Source: Symbiodinium natans (Eukaryota > Sar > Dinophyceae > Suessiales > Symbiodiniaceae). Taken from it: a stretch of 64,000 nt of DNA. The number at the start of each line of letters is the position of its first letter. Position 1 is the stretch's first letter. The notes beneath the pieces were generated by a model that saw only the letters and a program-made list of their open reading frames with translations, did not search any database and was not told the origin of the DNA. The position numbers and the translations under genes were made by a program. The DNA lies in the NCBI GenBank assembly GCA_905221605.1, contig CAJNDS010001957.1, positions 506,438-570,437 of the forward strand, in the 5' to 3' direction. Positions 54,566-62,903 of the stretch are shown here, piece by piece.

Positions 54566-54767
54566 GGGGGTGTGATGGCCTTTCATGCTCGTGGGACACT
54601 GCCCAGCCTTTCCCACGAAGCATTCTACTCTTTCGCCCAGAGCAGCACCGCTGAAAACAGGAGAGCGAGTCGGTTGTACCCTAAGCCCCTCCCTTTTGGG
54701 ACTTAGGATTAGGGTTTGACTCCTCTCCCCAACTAGGGTTAGGTCATGCAGTGCTTGTTGGGAGAAC
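54566..54767 (+). repeat. Split direct repeat B1
   Basis: Starts GGGGGTGTGATGGCC and ends ...CTTGTTGGGAGAAC. Identical to B2 over 202 bases. It is joined directly to A2, reproducing the expected circle junction (GGGAGAAC/GCCTCGGG). It contains TTAGGATTAGGGTTTG and CTAGGGTTAGG. Confidence 0.9.
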
Positions 54768-54920
54768 GCCTCGGGTTTTTGGTTCCCGTGTGTTTTCCCA
54801 CAAGTGAATCATGCACCGCCGTTTGCATTTTGCCCAGGCATGCCTTTGCACAGCTGGAGCATCTCCGGCTCACAGCTGGCCTTGACCTAACCCCTAGGTG
54901 GGGCCTTCTGCTTTTCTTCG
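54768..54920 (+). repeat. Split direct repeat A2
   Basis: Identical to A1 over 153 bases; homology stops exactly after TTTTCTTCG on both. The following 162 bases (54921-55082), up to B2, hold two copies of CCTCCCAAAGTGGAGTAGCC. Confidence 0.9.
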
Positions 54921-55082
54921 CCCGCCCACCACTGCCCTTTCTCATTCAAAGCCTAGCATTCCAAAAGCCTGGATCCGTCCGGATCCCGCCTCCCAAAGTG
55001 GAGTAGCCCCTCAGAACTGCCTACTTGCCTCCCAAAGTGGAGTAGCCCCGGTCCCGCCTCGGGACCTCATCTCACCTCAACA

Positions 55083-55284
55083 GGGGGTGTGATGGCCTTT
55101 CATGCTCGTGGGACACTGCCCAGCCTTTCCCACGAAGCATTCTACTCTTTCGCCCAGAGCAGCACCGCTGAAAACAGGAGAGCGAGTCGGTTGTACCCTA
55201 AGCCCCTCCCTTTTGGGACTTAGGATTAGGGTTTGACTCCTCTCCCCAACTAGGGTTAGGTCATGCAGTGCTTGTTGGGAGAAC
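55083..55284 (+). repeat. Split direct repeat B2 (right end)
   Basis: Identical to B1. Its last base is followed by AAACCAGGCTCTCATGATG, the right half of the target repeat. Confidence 0.9.
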
Positions 55285-55520
55285 AAACCAGGCTCTCATG
55301 ATGTGGAACTCCTTCACTCCAAGATACTCCAAGTACAAACCAGACTCTCAATGATGGGAACTCCCTTGCCCCAAATACAAACCATGCTCTCAATGATGTG
55401 GAACTCTCTCAATGATGTGGAACTCCCTCGCCGTTTGGGGCCAGGGTGTTCCACATCATTGAGAGCCTTGTATTTGGGGTGATTGCGAGCCTGGTTTGTT
55501 TGGGGCGAAGGAGTTCTGGT
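55285..55520. repeat. Target repeat 3' of the element, with an 18-bp perfect inverted repeat
   Basis: Same repeat family as 42395-42594. CTCTCAATGATGTGGAAC (55406-55423) is followed after 24 bases by its exact reverse complement (55448-55465), and inverted units continue to about 55510. Confidence 0.85.
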
Positions 55521-56498
55521 GGATCGATGATCAATTCCCAACCCAATCCGGCTTTGTTAGGGGAAAGACCCAAGGGAACACAAAAAATCCACAACGAACC
55601 CAGCAAACTTCGCAAAGGCTTTACAGGAACCTGCTGTCATGAGGGGTCTTGGCCTTGCTGCAAAGAAGTTCCACTCGGCCCTGCAGTGAAATTCCGTCAG
55701 CCAACCAGGTCGCAAAACATCTGAAATCAAGATAGCTGAAGATTACGCGCGTTTTTTTTTCAAATGAAAAAGTGCGAGCGCAGCGAGCGAAACACCGGAG
55801 TCTTTTCAGTTTTTGGAGTAAACCTCTCCAAAATGCACTGTAAGTCAAATTCTGGAACTTTCAAATTTGTGGAGAATCGTCAAATCTGACAATTTTCCAT
55901 TCTTTAGAACAAAAAGCATACAATGGAATTGAGATAAATTCAAAGGTCATTGCGATTGAAGTATTGCCGCGAACCTCAACCAGTCGTGGATGACACCAAC
56001 GTGGCAGCTTGGGTCGAGCGTGCAATTGTCGAAGTCGACGTCGGTGACAAAAGCACATTTGCTGAACGTTTTTGATTTTTGTGACCGCCATGTGGGCCTG
56101 CTTGTCGCTTGTGCGCAGTCAGAATACGGTGTATTGCCATAAATATTGACGTTCTTCGAACCGTGTTGTCTCTAGCAACAGAGGTTGGACGGAAGGCTCC
56201 GACCGTCAACAGCTTGCCAAGACCGTATCTTGTGTTTACTCAAGGATGTTTTTATTTTACTTCAACTGAGCTGTCACTTTGCTTGCGTATCAGCCATCGG
56301 CCCAAAGTGAGAGACTCATGTCTGGACATGACATACTTCGCATGCGTGAGCAATTTTGTGATGTCACCAAGTAGCATGTGGCACAATTCCTTTGGGTCAT
56401 GTGGTTCTCCCTTCTTCCGATCACTTTTAGGTTGGGGGGGGGTAGATTGCAGTTCCTCGCTCATCGCGGGAAGAGCCTAGAGACCCCACAGGGGGCGC
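55521..56498. other. Unassigned region before the second YR element
   Basis: No gene recognised. A 24-base string at 55773-55796 (starts TGCGAGCGCAGC, ends GCGAAACACC) is identical to 16990-17013 in TIR copy A. The left end of the second retroelement probably lies here, but I found no repeat that marks it. Confidence 0.4.
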
Positions 56499-56753
56499 AT
56501 GGGCAGCGTGCCTACCGAGGACTCTCTTACTCCAGCGGAGGAAGCAGATAGGGCCCAGCTGCGGGTTGTTTTTGATCTTTGGGGTCAAGTTGGTGCCATT
56601 AGTCAGCAGCTCAGTTCCTTTCAAGAAGAAAGCCTGGTTTTCTCTGAGCATTTTGCCGCTTTGACACAACGTGTGCAACTTTTGCAAGGTCTGCTGTTGC
56701 ATCTTTTGCTGCATTCATTGCGGTCACATCATTTCTTGCAGGAACTTGATTGA
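56499..56753 (+). CDS. Small leucine-rich ORF upstream of the recombinase
   Basis: 84 codons, predicted helical, with a Gln/Leu-rich amphipathic stretch (AQLRVVFDLWGQVGAISQQL) and a His/Leu-rich end (LLLHLLLHSLRSHHFLQEL). It stops one base before the recombinase ATG at 56755. The family is unknown; it may be a leader peptide, a short gag remnant or chance. Confidence 0.35.
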   Translation: MGSVPTEDSLTPAEEADRAQLRVVFDLWGQVGAISQQLSSFQEESLVFSEHFAALTQRVQLLQGLLLHLLLHSLRSHHFLQELD

Positions 56754-56754
56754 C

Positions 56755-58984
56755 ATGTCGCAAACCAGCCCTGCCGCATGCACGGGCGCCTCTTCTCCGT
56801 CAGGTGAAGATCCACTGCTGTCCGAAGCTTCAGATTTCCCCTCCTGGAGTTTGTGCCAGTCTCCAGAGAATGTTTCTGGGTTCGGTTCGAGGGAAGCTCA
56901 GAGGTCGCACTCCCCGCCTTCGCCTGTCCCTTGTGGTTTTGTGGTGAAGCGTTATCGCAAGAATCCTTTGCCCATTGCAGATTCCCCTCCTGAGCCTCCT
57001 CCACAGCCTGCCTTCTTGAGACCTAGTGCCAAGCCCGAACCCGCCCCACGCGGTCCGTTCCGGTTAAGTGATAGTTCACGTAGACCTGTGTGCGTGATGC
57101 TTCATCCATGTCCTGCCCCTCGGCCTGGACCTCAGCCTCGGTTCACTGCGAGGGTTCTGCCATCATCCCCCCTGTTTCGGCCCGTTCCGCGTCGGGCTTC
57201 AGAGTATAGCAAACCCATTCCTTCGGCAGCATCTCAGCCAAATCCGGTCCGTGCGCATTGCGGGTCCACTGCAGGTCCACCTTCTGCAACTCCCACTGCA
57301 TCGCAAAGCACTGCCACTGCCTATCGCTTTCAGGAGATGCCGCTGCGGAAGCGATCGCAGGGTGCTTCAGGTTTTGTCACCCAGAAGGACGTTCACTCTG
57401 AGACACGTGCGAAGGCCTTGCAACTTTGGCAGAACATGCGGTCTGTTTTGCTTCCGCTGTCTTCAGTTTTGCAGGAGCTTTCAGGTTCTTCCCACCCAGA
57501 GAGTTTGGAGGACAGGTTGCTGAGCGGGGTGTCTGAGACCACTTTACTCCGCTATCTTCAAGGTTTCAAGGGCTTTTTGCATGCGCTACACACCCTTGAT
57601 CGAGCCTTGGACTCCTCTCTTCGTCAAGTGGACATTGCAGATGCACTCTTAACAATGCACAACATGGGCACTCATGTGCTTAATGGCCTCAAGTCCTTGC
57701 GTTGGGCCCAGAAGACGTTGCTTTTGTCCCTCCCGGATTTGTGCCAGGGGCTCATGCACTCCGTGTCCTACAGGGTTGAGAGTGATAGGAAGGAGGCATT
57801 CCCTCTGCCCCTTTTTTGTCTTGGCTGCCTTAGAAAGGCAATTGCTGCTGGATATGGGCTCTCCTGCTCGCCGCCTTTTCATTGGGGCAGTTTTGACTTC
57901 TTGTTGGAGCAGCCTTCGCCTCAGCGATTCTCAGCACGTTTCATGGAGCTCCATCCAGGCAGGTTCTTGGTGCACACGAGGCACATCTTATCGCACTAAA
58001 GTCAGCAGGCGGGGGGTCCCTTTTGGTCTCCTTAACGAGGGTTTTTATAGTGCCGGCCGGAGTTTTGCGTGCACTTGGGTCGCACGCTACCTTCGCCTCC
58101 TGGGTGAGGAGTGGGACGCCTTAGAGGCGAGTTTTGGCTCTGTCACTCCAGATTGTCTCTTCTTTTCGTCTGCGGCAGGCGAGTTTCAGCCTCTCACGTA
58201 TGGCGAGGTCCTCAACCAATTGCGTGGTCTTTTGATTTCCATTGGTTTGAGTACCGAGGAGGCCGGCACCTTTACAGTTCACTCGATGAAGGTTTGCCTT
58301 CTTTCCGTCATGGCGCAACGTGGTTTCCGAGTCTCCCGCCAGGAGGCTCAGGGGCATCATAAATCCTCCTCTCACAGTGCCAAGCTTTACAGTCGCGACG
58401 ATGTGTGGCCAGCTTTGGCAGCCCAAAAGTCCTTAATGCGCAGCATCTCTCAGGGGTGGTGGCCGTCCACCCCTCTGGCCCGCGGCGGTCGTCATCCGGT
58501 TCCGCAGCGTGCCATTGCACACCTTTCCGTGGAGATACAGCCAATAGCACCTCACCCCCGCTTTCCAGTTCTGGACGCCTCCTTGCACTCTGTCCCCGAG
58601 CCTTGTCCGTCTGCATCACACGACCGTGCTGGGCCTTCTTCACCCATTGCAGCTGCTGATGTCTCTTCAGACTCCTCTTCATCGTTTGAGACGATTGCCC
58701 ACGCTGCTGATGCGTTTCCACAAGGCAGTGCACGCCAGGCATCCTCCGCAGATGCTGACGAGTGTGAGGAACATGTCTTCCTCGTATCCCCCAAGGGCGT
58801 GTGGCATGTGGGCTTTCCCCACAGTGGCCCGGATGGTTCCAGCTTCGTGCGTGCAGGCAAAGCTGTTCTTTTGCGTCCTAAGTGCGGCGCTTTGGCTCGC
58901 TCCTACTCGGTTCAGGATAAGGAACCGCCTCCGGATGCCCGTCTGTGCATGCATGCCGCATGCAGGAAACTTCTGTCCGAGTGA
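56755..58984 (+). CDS. Tyrosine recombinase (YR) of the second retroelement, one frameshift
   Basis: Chosen start is ATG 56755. Residues 1-225 are Pro/Ser-rich. Residues about 226-350 form a helical core-binding domain (RYLQGFKGFLHALHTLDRAL, VLNGLKSLRWAQKTL). The frame shifts at a CCCCTTTTTT run near 57817-57826; one T fewer would join DRKEAFPLPLF to VLAALERQLLL. The catalytic domain then has Arg in SSLRLSD (57917-57919), a beta-hairpin Lys in SYRTKVSR (57998-58000), HSMK (58280-58291, the His-x-x-Lys variant), GHH (58352-58360) and the nucleophile Tyr in LYSRDD (58388-58390). All five active-site positions are present. The enzyme would integrate a circular cDNA. The C-terminal 150 residues are Ser-rich and end in a small Cys cluster (CGAL, CMHAACRKLL). 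Confidence 0.85.
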
Positions 58985-59689
58985 TTCGCGGCTCCTGCAG
59001 TCAAAAAAGGGGGGGGCGAGAGGGCTCCTTTTGTGCAGTCTCAGTTTGTTCGCATGCTAGGCCACAACTGAGCAACTTCTGGCCCGCAGTGGTGCGGCTC
59101 GAATCGACAGTTCTGGTGGGGCTCCGTGCTTCGCAACGTGCTTCAAGGACAGGTCTCTCGGCTTGATTCCGCCCCCCCAGTGACATCGCACCAGTTGGTG
59201 CTTCGGCCCCGCACATGTGTGCAGTGGCTTCTTGGCCACGGCCTGTCAGATTCGCACGTGTGTGCCAAACTCTGAAAGGTTTGCACGGTGGCTTCTGTTG
59301 CAGCGTTCTTATCAGGTTTCTCCAGGCTTCCGGTTTCGGGATCATCTCGGGCCTGGCATGAAAAGTCTTTGCCTTCAGTCTCTTGCTGCACATGGTACAT
59401 AAGGTGTTTGTCTGGCCATTTCTGTGAGGCGACAAAATGACCATCCCCTTCAATACACGCTCGGTTTCTCACGTGATAGTACGTGGGTTGTCCAAAGAAA
59501 CTTAGTCTCACGGGCGTGAGGTTCAGGTGTTTGCATCTGGAATGCAAAGTGATGCCAGCGAGATTCTCCTTGCTGCTCTCGAGCGTGTGCTCCCCTGTGG
59601 GGTTGGTCCCCTTTCGCACGTGTGTGGCATTTCGCGTTTGCGCACAGATGAGTTCATTTGTGTGTCTTTTCTTTGCTTCGCCAGGAATC
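58985..59689. other. Spacer between recombinase and gag
   Basis: About 700 bases without a recognised gene. It could hold a promoter, processing signals or an element junction. An open frame continues from 59483 into gag, but the first part has no gag-like character. Confidence 0.4.
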
Positions 59690-60667
59690 ATGGCTTCGGC
59701 GGATGTTCCGGATCTGGACGAAGAATTGCTGGCTCTGGCAATTCAATGCAAGGTGCCCGAGGCATACCATCAGTGCCTCTCAGGCTTCGATGTTCCTCTT
59801 TTCGGCTGTTTGGCCACTCTCCTCGAGAAGGTTTCTGCCCCGGAATCCGCCGCTGAGATCTTGCTGGTTCAGGCTTCATTTCGGCTTCTCTTTCAGAAAT
59901 GCACTAACCAAGCAGCCGCTTCGCAAGGCTCTGAGCCCAAAGCTCCTTCCTCGGCTTCGACATCTGGGTGGGTTGAGCAGTTCCCGCCAAAGTTGTCAGG
60001 TGAGCAGGTCATCCAGCTGCGTTCCGCCTTTGGAGCGTCCTATCCGGACGAAGTGTTGGACCACGAGAACACCCCAGGCAGTCGCATGTTGGCTCTTACT
60101 TCGAAGGTGATGCAGCCGGGTGAGCTTAAGTGGATACCCTGGAAGTTTCGGATGAGCAAGGCTCAAGAGGAAGCTTTCAACCTTCGCCGGCCCTCCAAGG
60201 TCCCGAAGTTCGAGGACTTCATCTACGATGAGATTCCAGCTCGAGAACTTCCGCAAGGCCAAGTTGGCGCATCATTTCTTCAAGGGGTGCTCGGCCTCAT
60301 GTCGGTGTCGGCATCCTTGGTGCAAGGGGCACATCTCCACAATCTTCGCCTCTATGAGCGCAAGTTCATCAAGTTGGCATGCTCACGCTTGGAAGGTTCG
60401 ACTGGCCTCAGACAACCTAACATCGAGGAGTTACAGGCTGCCGACCGACATCTCTGGGGTATCATGGCTGACTTGGTCAACGTGCACAAGTGGACGTTGA
60501 ATGATGCCTTGACTGAGGTGGTTGAAATCCGCGGTGATATGTCAGCCATGCTCCAGCCACGTGCAGCTGTCTCTAAGTTTCGGCCAGAGGGCAGGAAGGG
60601 TGATGGCAAGAAGGGCCGTCCCCCTCAGGAGTCTTCATCTGGCAAGGGTGGCAAAGGTCAGCGCTGA
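59690..60667 (+). CDS. Gag-like protein of the second retroelement
   Basis: Start chosen at ATG 59690 (MASADVPDLDEELLALAIQC), since the open frame upstream to 59483 looks unrelated. The N-terminus is acidic and helical. The middle reads VEQFPPKLSGEQVIQLRSAF, YPDEVLDHENTPGSRMLALT and LKWIPWKFRMSKAQEEAF, which I associate with gag-like proteins of dinoflagellate YR elements. The end is Gly/Lys-rich (GRKGDGKKGRPPQ) and would bind RNA. It ends in TGA (60665-60667), but the same frame continues at once with a zinc finger, so the stop may be a mutation or a readthrough point. Confidence 0.6.
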   Translation: MASADVPDLDEELLALAIQCKVPEAYHQCLSGFDVPLFGCLATLLEKVSAPESAAEILLVQASFRLLFQKCTNQAAASQGSEPKAPSSASTSGWVEQFPPKLSGEQVIQLRSAFGASYPDEVLDHENTPGSRMLALTSKVMQPGELKWIPWKFRMSKAQEEAFNLRRPSKVPKFEDFIYDEIPARELPQGQVGASFLQGVLGLMSVSASLVQGAHLHNLRLYERKFIKLACSRLEGSTGLRQPNIEELQAADRHLWGIMADLVNVHKWTLNDALTEVVEIRGDMSAMLQPRAAVSKFRPEGRKGDGKKGRPPQESSSGKGGKGQR

Positions 60668-60850
60668 GTTCTCTCTTACCAGGACAAGTCTGGGGCACGC
60701 AAGAATCTCTGTCGTGGCTACAGTTCTCGTGACGGATGCAAGTTTGCGAATTGTCGCTTTGAGCATTTGTGTCCGGTCCCAGGCGCGGATGGGCGTCCAT
60801 GTTTGGGTAAGCATCCGGCGTACGAGCACAAATCACGCGCTTCAAACTGA
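60668..60850 (+). CDS. CCCH zinc finger continuation of gag
   Basis: In frame with gag after its TGA. It reads KNLCRGYSSRDGCKFANC then RFEH, giving C-x8-C-x4-C-x3-H (Cys codons 60710, 60737, 60752; His codon 60764). A second Cys/His group follows (LCPVPGADGRPCLGKHPAYEH). CCCH fingers commonly bind RNA, and here it would act as the nucleocapsid part of gag. It has no ATG of its own and ends in TGA at 60848-60850. The oxygenase frame continues immediately after, again without an ATG. Confidence 0.65.
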   Translation, partial: VLSYQDKSGARKNLCRGYSSRDGCKFANCRFEHLCPVPGADGRPCLGKHPAYEHKSRASN

Positions 60851-61753
60851 CTATCTTCTTCACTGGGGGCCGGCAATTCAGATGTCCGTACAACACGAGA
60901 GGATGATGGTGTCTCGCCCGCAGAAGCTCTTCAGAATGGCGATTTCTCTTGGGAGACTTGCTTGTATCTTTTGCAGGACTCGTTCCCTGGCGCAGTTTTT
61001 CTTCGCCGTTCACACGTGCTGACTGGGGGTCGACCTGCTGCTCAGTATTTTAACTTAGGGGCACGCGTGGGGGGTCACGGTGGCATGTGCTCGGCCACTC
61101 TGGAGCAGCAAGATCTTGTGCGGTATGTGAATGCATTTCTCGCGCACCTTTTTCCTGAAGGCACTTGGACGAGCATCTGTGTTTCTCACAATGAGTTTGC
61201 GCACATCCACCAGGATTTCAACAGCCCCGAATCTCAGAATTACACCTTCAGCCTGGGGGCCTTCTCGGGCGGAGGCTTGTGGTTGGAAGGCGACGCTTCG
61301 GCTTTTCCAGGCTACACCTTGGTGCCGCCTCCAGACAAGGAGGCAGATCAGTCCTTACGTGGGGCCATTGTGTGCACTCGGCGGGCAGGCTTCTCTTTCA
61401 ATGGCCGCTTGCGCCACTGCAGCGAACCATGGGTTGGCGATCGCTGGGTCGTCATCGCTTATACGGCGCCCAATCCGGATGCTCTGTCCGCTGATGACGT
61501 CTCCTTGCTGGCGGCTCTTGGTTTTCCCTTGCCTCGCGTGTCGAGCACACCTCCACCGCCATCTGCTCAAGGCAGTGTCGTTGCAACTCCTGCTCCGGAT
61601 GCACAGGTCACGTGCGCCAACGCTTCCCGACCAGGTCCTGCCTCCGCACTTTCCTGCCCTGCGAAGGAATCTTTTCCTCGAGTTGTGTTCAGGCAGGAAT
61701 CGGCCACTTTCCTCTGCGGCTCTCAGGGCTGGTGTCTCTGTCATCTCAGTTGA
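60851..61753 (+). CDS. 2OG-Fe(II) oxygenase-like domain
   Basis: Same frame as gag and the zinc finger. The double-stranded beta-helix signature is visible: HIHQDFN gives the HxD iron-binding pair (61208-61216) plus an Asn; FSGGGLWLEG follows; then LRHCSEPWVGDRW gives the distal His (61415-61417) and the Arg (61442-61444) that would hold 2-oxoglutarate. Such enzymes hydroxylate proteins or methylated bases; TET/JBP- and AlkB-type members act on DNA. Linkage to a retroelement and to a methyltransferase suggests a nucleic-acid substrate, but this is inference. The last 60 codons (after about 61550) are low-complexity. The true continuation probably shifts frame into the methyltransferase near 61670. 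Without a structure search the fold call is moderate. Confidence 0.6.
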   Translation, partial: LSSSLGAGNSDVRTTREDDGVSPAEALQNGDFSWETCLYLLQDSFPGAVFLRRSHVLTGGRPAAQYFNLGARVGGHGGMCSATLEQQDLVRYVNAFLAHLFPEGTWTSICVSHNEFAHIHQDFNSPESQNYTFSLGAFSGGGLWLEGDASAFPGYTLVPPPDKEADQSLRGAIVCTRRAGFSFNGRLRHCSEPWVGDRWVVIAYTAPNPDALSADDVSLLAALGFPLPRVSSTPPPPSAQGSVVATPAPDAQVTCANASRPGPASALSCPAKESFPRVVFRQESATFLCGSQGWCLCHLS

Positions 61754-62903
61754 TATCCTTCGCTCATGTGAGCAGGACATCCTCCAGGATAGCACTTACG
61801 ATGCTTTGTTGCGGCTGGGGTTCTCCGGTCAAGTGACACTTGCGCATGCATCTCCACCATGCACTGAGTACAGCCGTCTCAAGTTGCTGGATAATGCAGG
61901 CCCCCGCCCTCTGCGTTCGCCGGACCATATGGAAGGTTTCCCAGACTTGAATGCTGAGGAGAAGCACCGTTTCGAGCAAAGCCGCTTGCTCCTTTTTCGC
62001 TCCTTGCACATCCTCCGCGCTGCGTGGTGCGGTGGTGGCCACATTAGCTTCGAACACCCTGCCAACAGCCTTGCCTGGCTCGAGACCCAGGCTTTTCTTA
62101 AGCACGTTTCCGCCGATCTCAACTGCATTGCGGCTTGTCGGTTTGGGGCAGATTGGTACAAACGTTGGCTCTTTGCTTGCACTTGGCGGGATATGCAGGG
62201 CTTGGCGTGTGCTTGCAATCACGCTCCCGACAGCCACCAACAGGTGGTTGGTGCTCGCAACTCGGATGCCACCTGGGCCTCAGCTGCTACTTCTGAGTTC
62301 CCTCCTGCACTGGCGGAGGCGTATGTGGCTGCTGCGCTGCCCTTGTTCGAGACGTGTGCAGATCCAGTTGATTTGTCCTTGGCCCAGCTCCCCTTCCTTG
62401 TACCCAAGAAGGGCATGCACTCTCCTCCTTTTGGCACGCAAGATGGCGGCGGCATCTTTTCCTGCCCTGATTGGTCTAAGCCCCCTAGCGATGCTGTGGA
62501 TGTCTTTGACGGCTTGCGCCAAGAACTTGTGCATTACCTGTTGTCTCGCAAGGCACCTCTTCGCCTTCAGGAGCATGTTCAAAGTCAATGCGAGGATGCT
62601 CTGTTTTCCGCGGATGAAGTGGCTCTTCGCGCCATGTGGTCCTCCTGGTTCACTCGCAAGGGCTGGCCTGCCCCCGATTGGAAAGTTCCACCTTCTCAGC
62701 CATATTGTCTTCATGCCCTCTCCGCTTTGTCCCGAGCCATGGGCGATCGAGATGACATGCTGTTTCCTTGCCTGTTGGAGGGCATCCCCACTGGTTTCTT
62801 CAATGACATCCCGAGGAGCAACGTCTTCATCCCGGTGGAAGACGTGGGCAGCCTGGCCTCCGATGATCAACTGCAGATTTGCGAGAGCAATTGGCAGGGC
62901 CCG
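61670..62903 (+). CDS. Cytosine-methyltransferase-like domain joined to RT N-terminus
   Basis: The open frame is 61131-63026, but its first 540 bases shadow the oxygenase. From 61670 the methyltransferase motifs are in order: LFLELCSGRNRPLSSAALRA (motif I, S-adenosylmethionine loop), VISVDIL (motif II acidic residue), HASPPCTEYSRLK (motif IV PPC, catalytic Cys codon 61860-61862) and HISFEHPANSLAWL (EHP in place of the ENV of C5 methyltransferases). A FGADWYKRWLFACTW segment follows. The rest is an RT-linked domain of unknown type. A one-base deletion near 62900-62903 ends the useful frame at WQGP. The RT continues as ARENPAILHELV in another frame. Substrate and base specificity cannot be told from sequence. 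Confidence 0.65.

Larger units (their letters stand above)
42595..55284 (+). mobile_element. Complete split-direct-repeat (PAT/Ngaro-type) YR retroelement, 12,690 bp
   Basis: Termini are A1 (42595-42747) and B2 (55083-55284); the internal junction is B1 (54566-54767) joined directly to A2 (54768-54920). A1 equals A2 (153 bp) and B1 equals B2 (202 bp) with no difference seen by eye. This A1-internal-B1A2-B2 layout is that of PAT-like and Ngaro-like tyrosine-recombinase retrotransposons, which integrate a circle by recombination and make no target duplication. As expected there is none here: flanks ...CCCCAAACAC and AAACCAGGCTC... together match an unoccupied neighbour repeat at 42461-42480. 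Inside are a gag-like ORF, about 9 kb of satellites and an RT-thumb/RNase H ORF. No recombinase gene or RT catalytic core was found, so it is probably non-autonomous. Confidence 0.85.

Noticed and set aside
42595-55284. LTR retrotransposon or DIRS1-type inverted termini
   Set aside because: The two ends are not copies of each other as in LTRs, and no inverted terminal repeats were found; the A1...B1A2...B2 layout fits split direct repeats only.
60665-60850. Selenocysteine or reassigned UGA as the meaning of the in-frame TGA codons
   Set aside because: No SECIS-like element was recognised and many ORFs here end properly in TGA; readthrough or mutation is more likely.
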